64,000 nt of DNA from Flavobacteriales bacterium. GTDB lineage: Bacteria; Bacteroidota; Bacteroidia; Flavobacteriales_F; PHOS-HE28. The stretch spans positions 25,800 to 89,799 of the forward strand of contig JAEUSY010000016.1 in NCBI GenBank assembly GCA_016788295.1, written 5' to 3'. Of the stretch, positions 42,876 to 51,630 are shown piece by piece (positions within the stretch are counted from its first letter, which is position 1; each line of letters begins with the position of its first letter). The notes below the pieces were generated by a model. The model had not been told where the DNA came from, did not search any database, and saw nothing but the letters and a program-made list of their open reading frames with translations. Made by a program: the position numbers and the translations under genes.

Positions 42876-44210
42876 TCAGAGCAGTTCATTCGCCAGATTG
42901 GCCAACGGGCTGCGTTCTCCTTTCTCCAGGGTGATGTGCGCGAACAGGGGATCCCCCTTGGCCTTGTCGATCAGGTAGCTTAGGCCGTTGCTCTCCGTGT
43001 CCAGGAAGGGCGTGTCGATCTGGTGCACATCACCGGTGAACACGATCTTGGTGCCTTCACCCGCGCGGCTGATCACGGTCTTCACCTCCAACGGGGTAAG
43101 GTTCTGTGCCTCGTCGACAATGAAGAAGATGTTGGCCAAGCTGCGTCCGCGGATGTAGGCCAACGGTGCAATGGCGATCTTCTCGTTCTCCAACATCTCG
43201 TCGATGCGCTTGGGCGTGCTATCGTGCTTCTCGAACTGGCCCTTGATCAGCTTCAGGTTATCCCACAAGGGCTGCATGTACGGGTCCAGTTTGCTCTGGA
43301 TATCGCCGGGCAGATAACCGATGTCCTTGTTGCTCAAAGGCACTACAGGGCGTGTTACATAGATCTGGCGATAATCGCGGCGCTGTTCCAGGGCACAGGC
43401 CAGGGCGAGCAGCGTTTTGCCGGTACCTGCAGCACCTTGCAAGGTCACGAGCTTGATCTCCGGATCCAATAGGGCGCTCATGGCCAGCGCTTGTTCCGCG
43501 TTCTTCGGACCGATCCCGAACACGCTCTGCTTCTCCACGCGGTCCACATGACCTGTGCGCGGATCGTACTTCGCGAGGATGCTCTTCTTCTTGTGCTTCA
43601 GAATGAAAAAATGATTCCCCTTGGGCTTTTCCATGCCCAGTTCCGAGACATCGATGCTGCCCTCGGAGAACAACCGATCGATGCGCTCTTCAGAATAGTC
43701 GTCCACAACTGTGCGGCCGGTGTAGAGCTTCTCACGCACATCGCGCACCTTGCCGGTGAGGTAATCCTCGGACAGCAGGTTCAGGCTTTTGGCCTTCAGG
43801 CGGAGCGCAATGTCCTTGGTCACCAACACCACCTTGCGACCAGGGTTCTGGCGTTGCAGTGTAAGGGTGGCGTTCAGGATCTGGTGGTCGTTCTTGGCGT
43901 CGGCAAAGACCTTGGTGGCATCCACGCCGTTCAGGTCATGCTTGGCCACCACCTTGAACTTGCCGTGCGTAGGCCCGTTCAGCGGTATCCAATCGGTCAG
44001 CACATCGGTCTTCGCGATGTCATCCAGATGGCGGATGAACTCCCGTGCTTCAAAGTTGATGGTGTCATTTCCTTTCTTGAACGTATCGAGCTCTTCCAGG
44101 ACTTGTATCGGGATGGCCACGTCGTGCTCTTCAAAGTTCTCGATGGCCGAGTGGTCGTAGAGGATCACGGAGGTATCCAGTACGAAGATCTTGCGGTCTT
44201 TTTTCTTCAT
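42876..44210 (-). CDS. PhoH-family ATPase with N-terminal PIN domain (PhoH2)
   Basis: A 444-residue PIN-PhoH fusion. The PIN domain (residues 5-150) has VLDTSVI (D12), ELD and later acidic residues for metal-dependent RNA cleavage; the PhoH domain has Walker A GAAGTGKT (259-266), the VTRPVVPLS segment and Walker B FFIVDEAQN (about 361-369). PhoH2 proteins unwind and degrade RNA in an ATP-dependent way; in mycobacteria they pair with PhoAT, absent here. A perfect -7 box is 23 nt upstream and copy B of the 15-bp palindromic motif lies 74 bp upstream. Confidence 0.94.
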   Translation of the reverse strand: MKKKDRKIFVLDTSVILYDHSAIENFEEHDVAIPIQVLEELDTFKKGNDTINFEAREFIRHLDDIAKTDVLTDWIPLNGPTHGKFKVVAKHDLNGVDATKVFADAKNDHQILNATLTLQRQNPGRKVVLVTKDIALRLKAKSLNLLSEDYLTGKVRDVREKLYTGRTVVDDYSEERIDRLFSEGSIDVSELGMEKPKGNHFFILKHKKKSILAKYDPRTGHVDRVEKQSVFGIGPKNAEQALAMSALLDPEIKLVTLQGAAGTGKTLLALACALEQRRDYRQIYVTRPVVPLSNKDIGYLPGDIQSKLDPYMQPLWDNLKLIKGQFEKHDSTPKRIDEMLENEKIAIAPLAYIRGRSLANIFFIVDEAQNLTPLEVKTVISRAGEGTKIVFTGDVHQIDTPFLDTESNGLSYLIDKAKGDPLFAHITLEKGERSPLANLANELL

Positions 44211-44232
44211 TCGATCAAGGAACGGTGTGCAT

Positions 44233-44240
44233 CAAAGCTA
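44233..44240 (-). promoter_or_regulatory. -7 box of phoH
   Basis: TAGCTTTG on the minus strand matches TAnnTTTG exactly and ends 22 nt before the ATG at 44210. No convincing -33 TTG is visible. Confidence 0.5.
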
Positions 44241-44283
44241 TCCGCCGCTTTTCCGGAAGTCGGATCCATGTGGATCGCACTTA

Positions 44284-44298
44284 TCCACGATCGATCGT
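44284..44298 (-). promoter_or_regulatory. Copy B of the 15-bp palindrome-containing motif
   Basis: On the minus strand this reads ACGATCGATCGTGGA, identical to 35850-35864. It lies upstream of the phoH -7 box. Confidence 0.4.
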
Positions 44299-44338
44299 GT
44301 TCATCAACGGAACATCAGCACTGTGTAGAGTGTGTGTG

Positions 44339-44377
44339 AAAAATGAAGCGGGGACCACCGTTTTGGCGATCCCCGCT
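44339..44377 (-). terminator. Intrinsic terminator on the minus strand
   Basis: Arms TCCCCGCT/AGCGGGGA (8 bp) pair around a 15-nt loop; on the minus strand the hairpin is followed by TCATTTTTC. It would end transcripts coming from the T9SS gene at 44682 or from an RNA within 44378-44681. Confidence 0.6.
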
Positions 44378-44681
44378 CCCATCCGACGTTGGCCTTGGCC
44401 TCCATCGTATGCCCTCATTCCCTGCGCCCTCCATGGGTGAATGCACCCAATGGAGCGATCCGTTGCGGGGGCACGTCTGGCATGCCGCCCGGGTCGTAGC
44501 TGGGTTTCTTACCAAACCCGCCGTAAGCCGTGGCTCACGATGTGCATCGACCCTTTCCCGTTGTGCGTTCCAGCACGATCGAATGATGCAATGAACGTTG
44601 GTGAGCCGAAAGTACCCTGGCGCCCTTGCGGACATCAAGTTTTTCGACCCCGGTTTATCCACAAGTTGTGCACCGCCCCCC
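44378..44681 (-). other. 300-bp non-coding stretch before a minus-strand terminator
   Basis: No frame looks protein-coding. On the minus strand several hairpins can form, among them GGGTTT-6 nt-AAACCC near 44505-44522, and the stretch ends in an intrinsic terminator. It could be a long 3' untranslated region of the T9SS gene or a separate small RNA. It lacks RNase P, tmRNA and SRP RNA signatures I would recognise. Confidence 0.35.
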
Positions 44682-46655
44682 TTACTGTGCCACATGCATC
44701 AAGCGCAGTACACGCACGCCATCGGGTCCCATCAAACGAATGCTGTAGGCTCCGCTGGCCTGTTCACCCAGATGAAGCCATTGTCGGCCTTGTACGTTAG
44801 TGCTCTGCCATTGAGCCACACGTGAACCGTTCGGCGCAATAACATCCACCACCCGGTGGTCGTCCGGTATGATCAGCAAGTGACCTTCGCCGTGTTGGCC
44901 GCCCCATTGGATGAGCGAACGCTCCTCAACATCACCTATGCCCGTGCAGGGGTCGATCACCACAGCCACGAAAGACTGTGCATCGGTGCAGGGTGCCACA
45001 CCTTCGATCGTGTAGGTGTACAAACCCGATGCACTTGTTGATGGCACCAGGGTCCCATCGAACGGTCCTCCGCCAGGTGCGGTCCATGTGCCCCCTTCAT
45101 CGGCGCCGACCAATAAGGAGAGCAGATCGATCGACGCACCATTCACGCAAACAGTGTGTGTGGTGCTGGCTCCCACGTTCGGCGCAGCGTTCACCGTTAT
45201 CGATATCGCTGCGGTATCGTTCGCACAGGGGCCCGTGCCATAGACCACATATTGCAATGGATACACCCCAGCGTCCTGCAGGATGGTGTTGGTGACCGGC
45301 TGGTCGTTCAGGAAGAAGATGCCGCTGAGGCTTCCTCCGCTCACATAGCCATACAGCGTGGCGGGCACGTTGTCTTCGCATTCAGCAGCGGTCACGTTGT
45401 TGCCTGCGTTGGCCGGATCGAACAGGGAGATCAACAGCACGGCCTCATCCTGCGGACAACCGCCCGGGCACGCCGTGGTGAATACATACTGGCCGCCCAC
45501 ATCGGTGGCCGTATTGAACACACCCGAAGGCACCGCTCCATTGGGTCCAGTCCACGAACCGCAATCCGCGGGTGTGCCACCAAGAAAAGCGAGCAGATCG
45601 TAGGTGCCCGTGTTCTTGCACAGGGAAGCAGTGGCATCAATACCTGCCGATGGTGCGGCCAAGACCGCATAGGTCAAGCCACCCACGGCGCCGACCGTTT
45701 GTGGATCGCTGCCCACCACGCGCAGCCGATAGCCCGCACCGGGAGGCGTGTTGGCAGGGATAATGCCGGTGATAATGCCGGAAGCATTGGACAACAGGGT
45801 GCCAATGGCGACCGGTGCTGCGAAGCTTCCGCTGGCATCGGACAATTGAAGTGTGAACACGTTGCCGGAACCCCAAGCTCCAGCCACGGTATAGGGCATT
45901 CCAATGGAAGCGCCTTGGCAGAGCACAGTTGTTGCCAGGTCGCCAGTAGCGATGGTGTTGGTGCCAACCGTGGGCACCGTTATCCGCACATCGTCGATAC
46001 CGAAGCCGGGGTCCTGTGCGCTGAGCGTGGTGCCGTTCACAAAGCGGAACCCGAACCGCAGCGTGGACTGCCCACCCAGTTCGGGCAGGGTAATGGTCTG
46101 TTGCGTCCACGAGGTCTGGTTGCGATACTGGGCAATGGGCGTTGAGATCAGGTTCCAAGTGGTACCCGAATTGGTGCTGTAATACACCTCGCCGTAGTTG
46201 CTCGTCCCTCCGCCACAGATCCACCAAAAGGTGAGCGTGGCGCTCGTCGAGCCGACCGTGCTCACATCCTGCGTCATGCGCGCGAAGTGGTTGGCCGGCT
46301 GCGCACAAAGGCCATCGGCCGCCACAAAGCAACAGTTCTGAACACCGCTGGCAATGGCCGCCGTACTGGTCGTGTGCAAGTACCGCCCATTGGGGTTGGT
46401 AATGCCCCCGGGTTGGGCCTGTGTGGCTGGCACCGTGAACGAGAACGGAAAGCCGAGGCAGGTAATGGTGCCGCTTCCTCCAGCGTAGGCATTATTGATC
46501 AGCCACGTATTATCACCCGATGTCACCGATCCCATATCAGGCGTGTTCGGCGCGAAGGCGGGTAAGGGCGCTTCGAAATCCTCGAAAAAGACCTGCTGCT
46601 GGGCGGCGAGCGTGACAGGGACCATAAGCGGGAAAAGGAGTAGCGTAGAACGCAT
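44682..46655 (-). CDS. Large secreted T9SS protein with MAM/choice-of-anchor-like domain
   Basis: A 657-residue exported protein. Signal peptide (residues 1-18); then a jelly-roll domain of the choice-of-anchor J/MAM-like kind (FFEDFEAPLPAFAPN, DNTWLINN, TLTFWWICGGGTSNYGEVYYSTNSG, GFGIDDVRITVP) to about residue 230; then Ig-like/SprB-like repeats with regular cysteines (LCKNTGTYDLLAFLGG; VCVNGASIDLLSLLVG); and a C-terminal T9SS-like domain (LIIPDDHRVVDVIAPNG to RLMHVAQ). It is probably a surface or secreted adhesin-like protein. A TAATTTGC box lies about 25 nt upstream. Confidence 0.82.
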   Translation of the reverse strand: MRSTLLLFPLMVPVTLAAQQQVFFEDFEAPLPAFAPNTPDMGSVTSGDNTWLINNAYAGGSGTITCLGFPFSFTVPATQAQPGGITNPNGRYLHTTSTAAIASGVQNCCFVAADGLCAQPANHFARMTQDVSTVGSTSATLTFWWICGGGTSNYGEVYYSTNSGTTWNLISTPIAQYRNQTSWTQQTITLPELGGQSTLRFGFRFVNGTTLSAQDPGFGIDDVRITVPTVGTNTIATGDLATTVLCQGASIGMPYTVAGAWGSGNVFTLQLSDASGSFAAPVAIGTLLSNASGIITGIIPANTPPGAGYRLRVVGSDPQTVGAVGGLTYAVLAAPSAGIDATASLCKNTGTYDLLAFLGGTPADCGSWTGPNGAVPSGVFNTATDVGGQYVFTTACPGGCPQDEAVLLISLFDPANAGNNVTAAECEDNVPATLYGYVSGGSLSGIFFLNDQPVTNTILQDAGVYPLQYVVYGTGPCANDTAAISITVNAAPNVGASTTHTVCVNGASIDLLSLLVGADEGGTWTAPGGGPFDGTLVPSTSASGLYTYTIEGVAPCTDAQSFVAVVIDPCTGIGDVEERSLIQWGGQHGEGHLLIIPDDHRVVDVIAPNGSRVAQWQSTNVQGRQWLHLGEQASGAYSIRLMGPDGVRVLRLMHVAQ

Positions 46656-46760
46656 GGGTGGTAGGCTTTGGTGAAGGGCAAATTAGACCTTGTATCGCCC
46701 ATCTGCAACGCCTTGCCGAACGGTACCGCGGGTTACCTTCGCCGTCCATTCCGTGAACCC

Positions 46761-47648
46761 ATGAACATCTCAGTGATCGGTGCCGGCCAGATGGGCAATG
46801 GCATCGCCCATGTCTTCGCCCAGAGCGGCCACAGCGTAACGCTTATCGATATTGCACAGGCCGGCCTTGACAAGGGCATGGCCACCATTGGAAAGAACCT
46901 CGACCGCCAGGTGGCCAAAGGCTCCATTACCGAGGAGCAGAAGGCCGCCACGCTGAAGAACATCACCACCACCACCGACATGGCCGCTGGCGTGAAGCAG
47001 GCCGAGCTCGTAGTGGAGGCCGCCACCGAGAACGTGGACCTCAAATTGAAGATCTTCCGCGACCTGGATGCGAACGCGCCCGCCGCCTGCATCCTCGCCA
47101 CCAACACGAGCAGCATCAGCATCACCCGCATTGCGGCCGCCACCAAGCGTCCGGGCCAGGTGATCGGTATGCACTTCATGAACCCCGTGCCGGTGATGAA
47201 GCTGGTGGAGGTGATCCGCGGCTACGACACCACCGACGCCGTGACGGCCACCGTGGTGGAACTGAGCTCGGCCATCGGCAAAGTGCCCGTTGCGGTGAAC
47301 GATTACGCCGGCTTCGTGGCCAACCGTATCCTGATGCCCATGATCAACGAGGCCATCCAGACCCTGTTCCAAGGCGTGGGCGGTGTGGCCGAGATCGATA
47401 CCATCATGAAGCTCGGCATGGCACACCCCATGGGTCCCCTGCAACTGGCGGACTTCATTGGTCTGGATACCTGTCTCGCTATCATGCGCGTACTGCACGA
47501 AGGCCTGGGTGAAGCGAAGTATGCCCCCTGCCCCCTGCTAGTGCAGATGGTAACGGCCGGCAAGCTGGGCGTGAAGAGCGGCGAGGGTTTCTATGTGTAC
47601 ACCCAGGGCAGCAAGGACCTGGTGGTGGCACCGGTGTTCAGCAAGTAA
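46761..47648 (+). CDS. hbd: 3-hydroxybutyryl-CoA dehydrogenase
   Basis: A 295-residue NAD(P)-dependent enzyme interconverting 3-hydroxybutyryl-CoA and acetoacetyl-CoA in butanoate or polyhydroxyalkanoate metabolism and fatty acid turnover. The Rossmann motif ISVIGAGQMGNGIAHVFAQSG, the catalytic histidine in VIGMHFMNPVP, NDYAGFVANRI and MKLGMAHPMGPLQLADFIGLD are all intact. ATG 46761 is the family start. TACCTTCG lies 19 nt before it. It is divergent from the T9SS gene. Confidence 0.95.
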   Translation: MNISVIGAGQMGNGIAHVFAQSGHSVTLIDIAQAGLDKGMATIGKNLDRQVAKGSITEEQKAATLKNITTTTDMAAGVKQAELVVEAATENVDLKLKIFRDLDANAPAACILATNTSSISITRIAAATKRPGQVIGMHFMNPVPVMKLVEVIRGYDTTDAVTATVVELSSAIGKVPVAVNDYAGFVANRILMPMINEAIQTLFQGVGGVAEIDTIMKLGMAHPMGPLQLADFIGLDTCLAIMRVLHEGLGEAKYAPCPLLVQMVTAGKLGVKSGEGFYVYTQGSKDLVVAPVFSK

Positions 47649-47733
47649 GCAGGCCAGAGCGGACATCGACACAGCACAACCGTTCCGGTAGTGCTGCGTC
47701 ATTGATGCGGTCGCACACTGGATCGACCTTTAC

Positions 47734-49395
47734 ATGGACAGGCCGGAAGCTCACCAGCATGGGACGGTATCCCAAAATGGGTGTCTGTCTGATCCGCGTT
47801 CATGGTCCATTGCGCCGAACTCGCTGTTGGCGATCGCGCTAGTGGTCGCATCATTGATCTGGGGCATACGGATCGGCGAGCGGGAGCTCTGGCACGACGA
47901 GGTGTATACCCTATTGGAAGCACGTGGCATTGGCTATGGCGCAGAAGGTCCCCAACAAGGGTTCACGGCCAACGAACTCGACCAATTCAACTCATTTCCT
48001 CGTGTGCTGAGGGCATGTGTGTTCATGGACAGCGGCAATGGAACGGCATACGTGAGCATGATCCACATCTGGTCGGCACTGTTCGGCACAAGCCCGGTGG
48101 CGTTACGTAGTTGGTCCATGGTCCTCGCGCTGCTTTCCGTTTTCATGCTTTATCGTTTGGGCAACTTGCTCTTTCCGGGCAGATGGGTGGCTGCTTGTGC
48201 TGCGTTGCTCCTGGCCTGCTCCCCCCTGCTCTTCACCATGGCCATTGATGCACGCAGCTACATGCAGGCCCTGTTCCTGACCATTTTGGCCACCCTGTTG
48301 CTCTTTCGCCTGATGAAGGAAGAAAGGCCGGGTCGGGGTCTGGTGTTCCTCTATGGCACCGTGGCCGGCCTGGCGCTGCTTTCGCACTATTCCAGCTGTT
48401 ACATCATCGCAGCACATCCATTGGTGGCTTTGCAACAACGGACACCCTGGGGGCGCATCGCTCGAATACTGCCTGCCGGTGCGGTCGCTGTTGGTATGGT
48501 ATTGACCTGGTTGTTCAACGGTGGCTTCGCAGGCCTCGAGCAAATGAGCATCTACAACCAGTACTATGTGGACCAGCTGAAGGAACTGCCCGACCTTATC
48601 TCATTCTACTCGGCCACCAGCCCACGTTCATTGGTCGAAGGCTGGGGTGTGCAACTGCTTTGGGCCTCGGGGAATGGATTGCAGTTCGCCGGGCCACGCT
48701 TGCGGTCGGTGCTCTTGCTACTGGTCATTCCGGTGGCCTTGGTGCTCTTGGTCCTGCGGACGGCATCGGCACAAAAAGACAAGCGCACCATGGGCTCGTT
48801 GTTGATACTGGCCGTATCGTCCATGCTATACGCCACCGCACTGGCATTGACCTCCGGCCATACGGTCTCGTTCCAGGCCAAGTATGTCGTGTTCTCATTG
48901 CCCTACTTGGCACTGGCCATGGCATGGGCGGCTGAAATAGCATTCCGTGAACGAGGTCCATCGTTGCAAGTCGCGCGTGCGGCGGCCATGTTAGGAGTTG
49001 TTATCGTGGCGGCATCCCTCGTGCTGGCCATGAACGCTCCTTCACCTATTGGCCCCGATCGTTACCAGGAGTACAACACGTCCATCGTGAAAGAGCTGGA
49101 GCAAGCTCCCGACGCGGAGGTCGTTTTAGTGCACAGTTCGTGGACGGCGGCGTACCTGTGCGCGATCTATTCGGAAGGCTCCGCAAGGTCCCTCAAGCAC
49201 TTCGTAAAGCCTGACCTGAACGCGATCACCGGGCTTTTTGTGAACGGACACGCAGATGAAGGTTTCGAAGTGATCCGGGCCCAAGACCCACGTTTTTCGC
49301 GCTCTCAGCCCCACGACGACCCTACCTGGCAATTGAATAACGACAGCTTGCCGAACTTGCCGGCCTTTGCCCCTGTGCAAGGCACTACCCACTGA
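47734..49395 (+). CDS. Membrane glycosyltransferase family 39-like protein
   Basis: A 553-residue polytopic protein with about eleven hydrophobic segments. The first periplasmic loop carries ERELWHDEVYT, the DE-type acidic motif of GT-C enzymes that use polyprenyl-phosphate sugars, and a long C-terminal soluble part follows residue 440. GT39-like members mannosylate or glycosylate lipids and proteins outside the inner membrane. It is followed by an epimerase and a polyprenol-phosphate glycosyltransferase-like gene, which would make its donor. The stop is 6 bp before the next start. Confidence 0.87.
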   Translation: MDRPEAHQHGTVSQNGCLSDPRSWSIAPNSLLAIALVVASLIWGIRIGERELWHDEVYTLLEARGIGYGAEGPQQGFTANELDQFNSFPRVLRACVFMDSGNGTAYVSMIHIWSALFGTSPVALRSWSMVLALLSVFMLYRLGNLLFPGRWVAACAALLLACSPLLFTMAIDARSYMQALFLTILATLLLFRLMKEERPGRGLVFLYGTVAGLALLSHYSSCYIIAAHPLVALQQRTPWGRIARILPAGAVAVGMVLTWLFNGGFAGLEQMSIYNQYYVDQLKELPDLISFYSATSPRSLVEGWGVQLLWASGNGLQFAGPRLRSVLLLLVIPVALVLLVLRTASAQKDKRTMGSLLILAVSSMLYATALALTSGHTVSFQAKYVVFSLPYLALAMAWAAEIAFRERGPSLQVARAAAMLGVVIVAASLVLAMNAPSPIGPDRYQEYNTSIVKELEQAPDAEVVLVHSSWTAAYLCAIYSEGSARSLKHFVKPDLNAITGLFVNGHADEGFEVIRAQDPRFSRSQPHDDPTWQLNNDSLPNLPAFAPVQGTTH

Positions 49396-49401
49396 ATTCG
49401 A

Positions 49402-50397
49402 ATGCCCCCAGCTTCCATCCCTGCTCAACACGTCCTTATAACAGGTGCCGCCGGCTTCGTTGGTTCCAACCTCACGCGTCACTTGCTCGATACCGGACAT
49501 CAGGTCACAGGTATCGACAACTTCAGCTACGGCACACCTTCCAACATCGAGGAACTGACCGGGCGACCCGGTTACCGTTTTGTTGAGGGCGATCTCTGCG
49601 ACCCGGCTATCCTCGCGGGCATCGAGGCGGACACCATTGTTCACCTTGCCAGCCAGAAGATACCCCGCTACACCAACAGTTACCACACCATCGTCGAGAA
49701 CGACCGCATGACCTCCATTGTCATCCAGCGGTGCCTCGAATTGGGTGCGCGCCTGGTTTTCGCCTCCACCTCTGATGTGTATGGCAAGAACCCCAGGGTG
49801 CCTTTCAACGAGGAGAGCGACCTGGTGCTTGGGCCCACCAAAGTGAAGCGCTGGGCCTATGCGGCCTCCAAGATCCACAGCGAGCACAAGATCATTGCCA
49901 CCGGCGAGGAGAAGGGCCTGAAGTACACCATCCTGCGGCTCTTCGGTTCATATGGCCCCAACCAGAACCTCACGTGGTGGGGCGGCCCGCAATCCGTATT
50001 CATCGGCAAAGCGCTGCGCAATGAGGTGATCGAACTGCACGGCGATGGCCAGCAGACACGCACCTTCACCTACGTGGACGACACCGTGCAAGGCTTTCAA
50101 TTGGCCATCGAGCGACCCGAGGCGGTGAACGAGGTCTTCAACGTGGCATCGGACCCTGGCGCGGAGGTCACCATTGAGCAACTGGCCCGCATCATCTGGC
50201 GCCTGATCCGTCCGCAGGACCAGGAGCCCAAGCTCACCCTGATCCCCTACGCGACCTTTGGTGGCGGCTACGAGGATGTGCTGCGTCGCGTGCCCGACAT
50301 CACCAAGATCCGCGAGCGCCTCGGCTTCGCACCGCGCTTCGGGCTGGAGGACGGACTGCGGCGCACCATCGAATGGCAGCGGAACAGGCCCGCGTGA
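49402..50397 (+). CDS. NAD-dependent sugar epimerase/dehydratase
   Basis: A 331-residue extended SDR of the UDP-glucose 4-epimerase type. The cofactor motif LITGAAGFVGSNL (GxxGxxG, residues 15-22), the DNFSYGT ribose contact, SSTSD-like VFASTSDVYG and the catalytic YAASK (about residue 153) are present. It should epimerise or dehydrate a nucleotide sugar for glycan synthesis. The following GT2 gene starts 5 bp after its stop and the preceding GT39 gene ends 6 bp before its start, so the three form one operon. Confidence 0.92.
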   Translation: MPPASIPAQHVLITGAAGFVGSNLTRHLLDTGHQVTGIDNFSYGTPSNIEELTGRPGYRFVEGDLCDPAILAGIEADTIVHLASQKIPRYTNSYHTIVENDRMTSIVIQRCLELGARLVFASTSDVYGKNPRVPFNEESDLVLGPTKVKRWAYAASKIHSEHKIIATGEEKGLKYTILRLFGSYGPNQNLTWWGGPQSVFIGKALRNEVIELHGDGQQTRTFTYVDDTVQGFQLAIERPEAVNEVFNVASDPGAEVTIEQLARIIWRLIRPQDQEPKLTLIPYATFGGGYEDVLRRVPDITKIRERLGFAPRFGLEDGLRRTIEWQRNRPA

Positions 50398-50401
50398 CCC
50401 C

Positions 50402-51127
50402 ATGCGCTACCTGCTGATACCCACCTACAACGAAGAGGCCAACCTGCCCGGCTTGGCCGAGGATCTGCGCCCCTACCTGGCCTCGCCCGATACGTGGTTG
50501 GTGATCTCCGATGATGGATCGAGCGATCGCACGCGCGCGGTAGTGCCTGACCTTTTCCCCGGCGAACGCGTGGTGGTGCTGGGCGACGGCACCAACCATG
50601 GTCCCGGGCACGCCTTCGCCACGGGCTTCCAGTGGATATTGGAACGCGCCAAGGACGAGGACATCGTGGTGACCATGGAGGCCGACCGCACGTCGGACAT
50701 CCGCATCCTGCCCGATATGCTGGCCATCGCCGATCTGGGTTACGACCTGGTGCTGGCCTCGGTGTATGCGCAGGGCGGTGGGTTCCAGCGGACCACCTTC
50801 ATTCGCAAATTCCTCTCGGCTACGGCCAATTTCATCTTCCGCTTCGTGTTCGACCTGAAGGTGAGCACACTGAGCAGTTTCTACCGCGTGTACCGGGTGC
50901 GCAGCCTACGCAAGGCCGCCGAGCGCTGGCCCAGCCTCATCCAAGAGTCCGGGTTCATCTGCATGCTCGAACTGCTCATCAAGCTCATCCGTGTGGACGC
51001 CCGCGTGATCGAAGTGCCCATGGTGCTGGCCTCGAACAAACGCATCGGGAGGTCGCGCATGAAACTGATGCGTACCACCTTGGAGTACTTCCGGTTCTTG
51101 TACCGCTTCCGTTCCCGCCATGCCTGA
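50402..51127 (+). CDS. Polyprenol-phosphate glycosyltransferase-like GT2
   Basis: A 241-residue GT-A enzyme. LIPTYNEEANLPGLAEDL, VISDDGSSDRT and VTMEADRTSDI (in place of DADLQ) are the donor-site motifs of dolichyl/polyprenyl-phosphate mannose or glucose synthases; it lacks the C-terminal membrane helices of some members. It probably charges undecaprenyl phosphate with a sugar for the GT39-like enzyme upstream. ATG 50402 begins directly at the first beta strand. The GNAT gene overlaps its last 8 bp. Confidence 0.9.
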   Translation: MRYLLIPTYNEEANLPGLAEDLRPYLASPDTWLVISDDGSSDRTRAVVPDLFPGERVVVLGDGTNHGPGHAFATGFQWILERAKDEDIVVTMEADRTSDIRILPDMLAIADLGYDLVLASVYAQGGGFQRTTFIRKFLSATANFIFRFVFDLKVSTLSSFYRVYRVRSLRKAAERWPSLIQESGFICMLELLIKLIRVDARVIEVPMVLASNKRIGRSRMKLMRTTLEYFRFLYRFRSRHA

Positions 51128-51620
51128 CGTGCGCATCGTCATCGCAGGGCTGACCGACCTGGGCACCATTGCCTCCATTGCCCGCCGCACATGGCCTGTG
51201 GCCTATGGCACCATATTATCGCCGAAACAACTGGCCTACATGCTGGACCTGTTCTACAGCGAGCCAGCGCTCAACCTGCAGTTCACGCAAGGGCAACGAT
51301 TCCTGCTGGCCACTACGGATCGCACAACCGTCGGTTTTGCCGGTTTTGAACCGCACTACCTCGGAGGCAGCACCACGCGTCTGCACAAGCTTTACGTGCT
51401 TCCTCAGCAACAAGGCACCGGTGCTGGCCGTGCCTTATTGAAAGCGGTCATCGAGAAGGCACGCGCTTCTGGCGATGAGCGCCTAGAGCTGAACGTGAAC
51501 AAGTACAACACGGCCCAACAGTGGTATAAGCGCCAAGGCTTTCACACCGTGCGTGCGGAAGTGATCGACATCGGGCAGGGCTATGTGATGGACGACTTCG
51601 TGATGGAGCTCGCGCTGTAA
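51120..51620 (+). CDS. GNAT-family N-acetyltransferase
   Basis: A 166-residue acetyltransferase: VRIVIAGLTDLGTIASIARRTWPVAYG at the front, the acetyl-CoA pyrophosphate loop LYVLPQQQGTGAGRALL (Q/RxxGxG/A pattern), LELNVNKYNTAQQWYKRQGF and a terminal strand DDFVMELAL. The substrate could be a sugar amine, a small molecule or a protein N-terminus; the operon position makes an amino sugar possible. Overlap with the GT2 gene (8 bp) indicates translational coupling. Confidence 0.92.
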   Translation: MPDVRIVIAGLTDLGTIASIARRTWPVAYGTILSPKQLAYMLDLFYSEPALNLQFTQGQRFLLATTDRTTVGFAGFEPHYLGGSTTRLHKLYVLPQQQGTGAGRALLKAVIEKARASGDERLELNVNKYNTAQQWYKRQGFHTVRAEVIDIGQGYVMDDFVMELAL

Positions 51621-51630
51621 GGCACCGCGA

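Noticed and set aside
44343..44800. Short plus-strand frames before phoH
   Set aside because: They have no motif and overlap the terminator and the T9SS gene's 3' end.
49126..49887. 253-codon antisense frame across the GT39/epimerase junction
   Set aside because: Explained by GC-rich antisense coding; both plus-strand genes have convincing family motifs.
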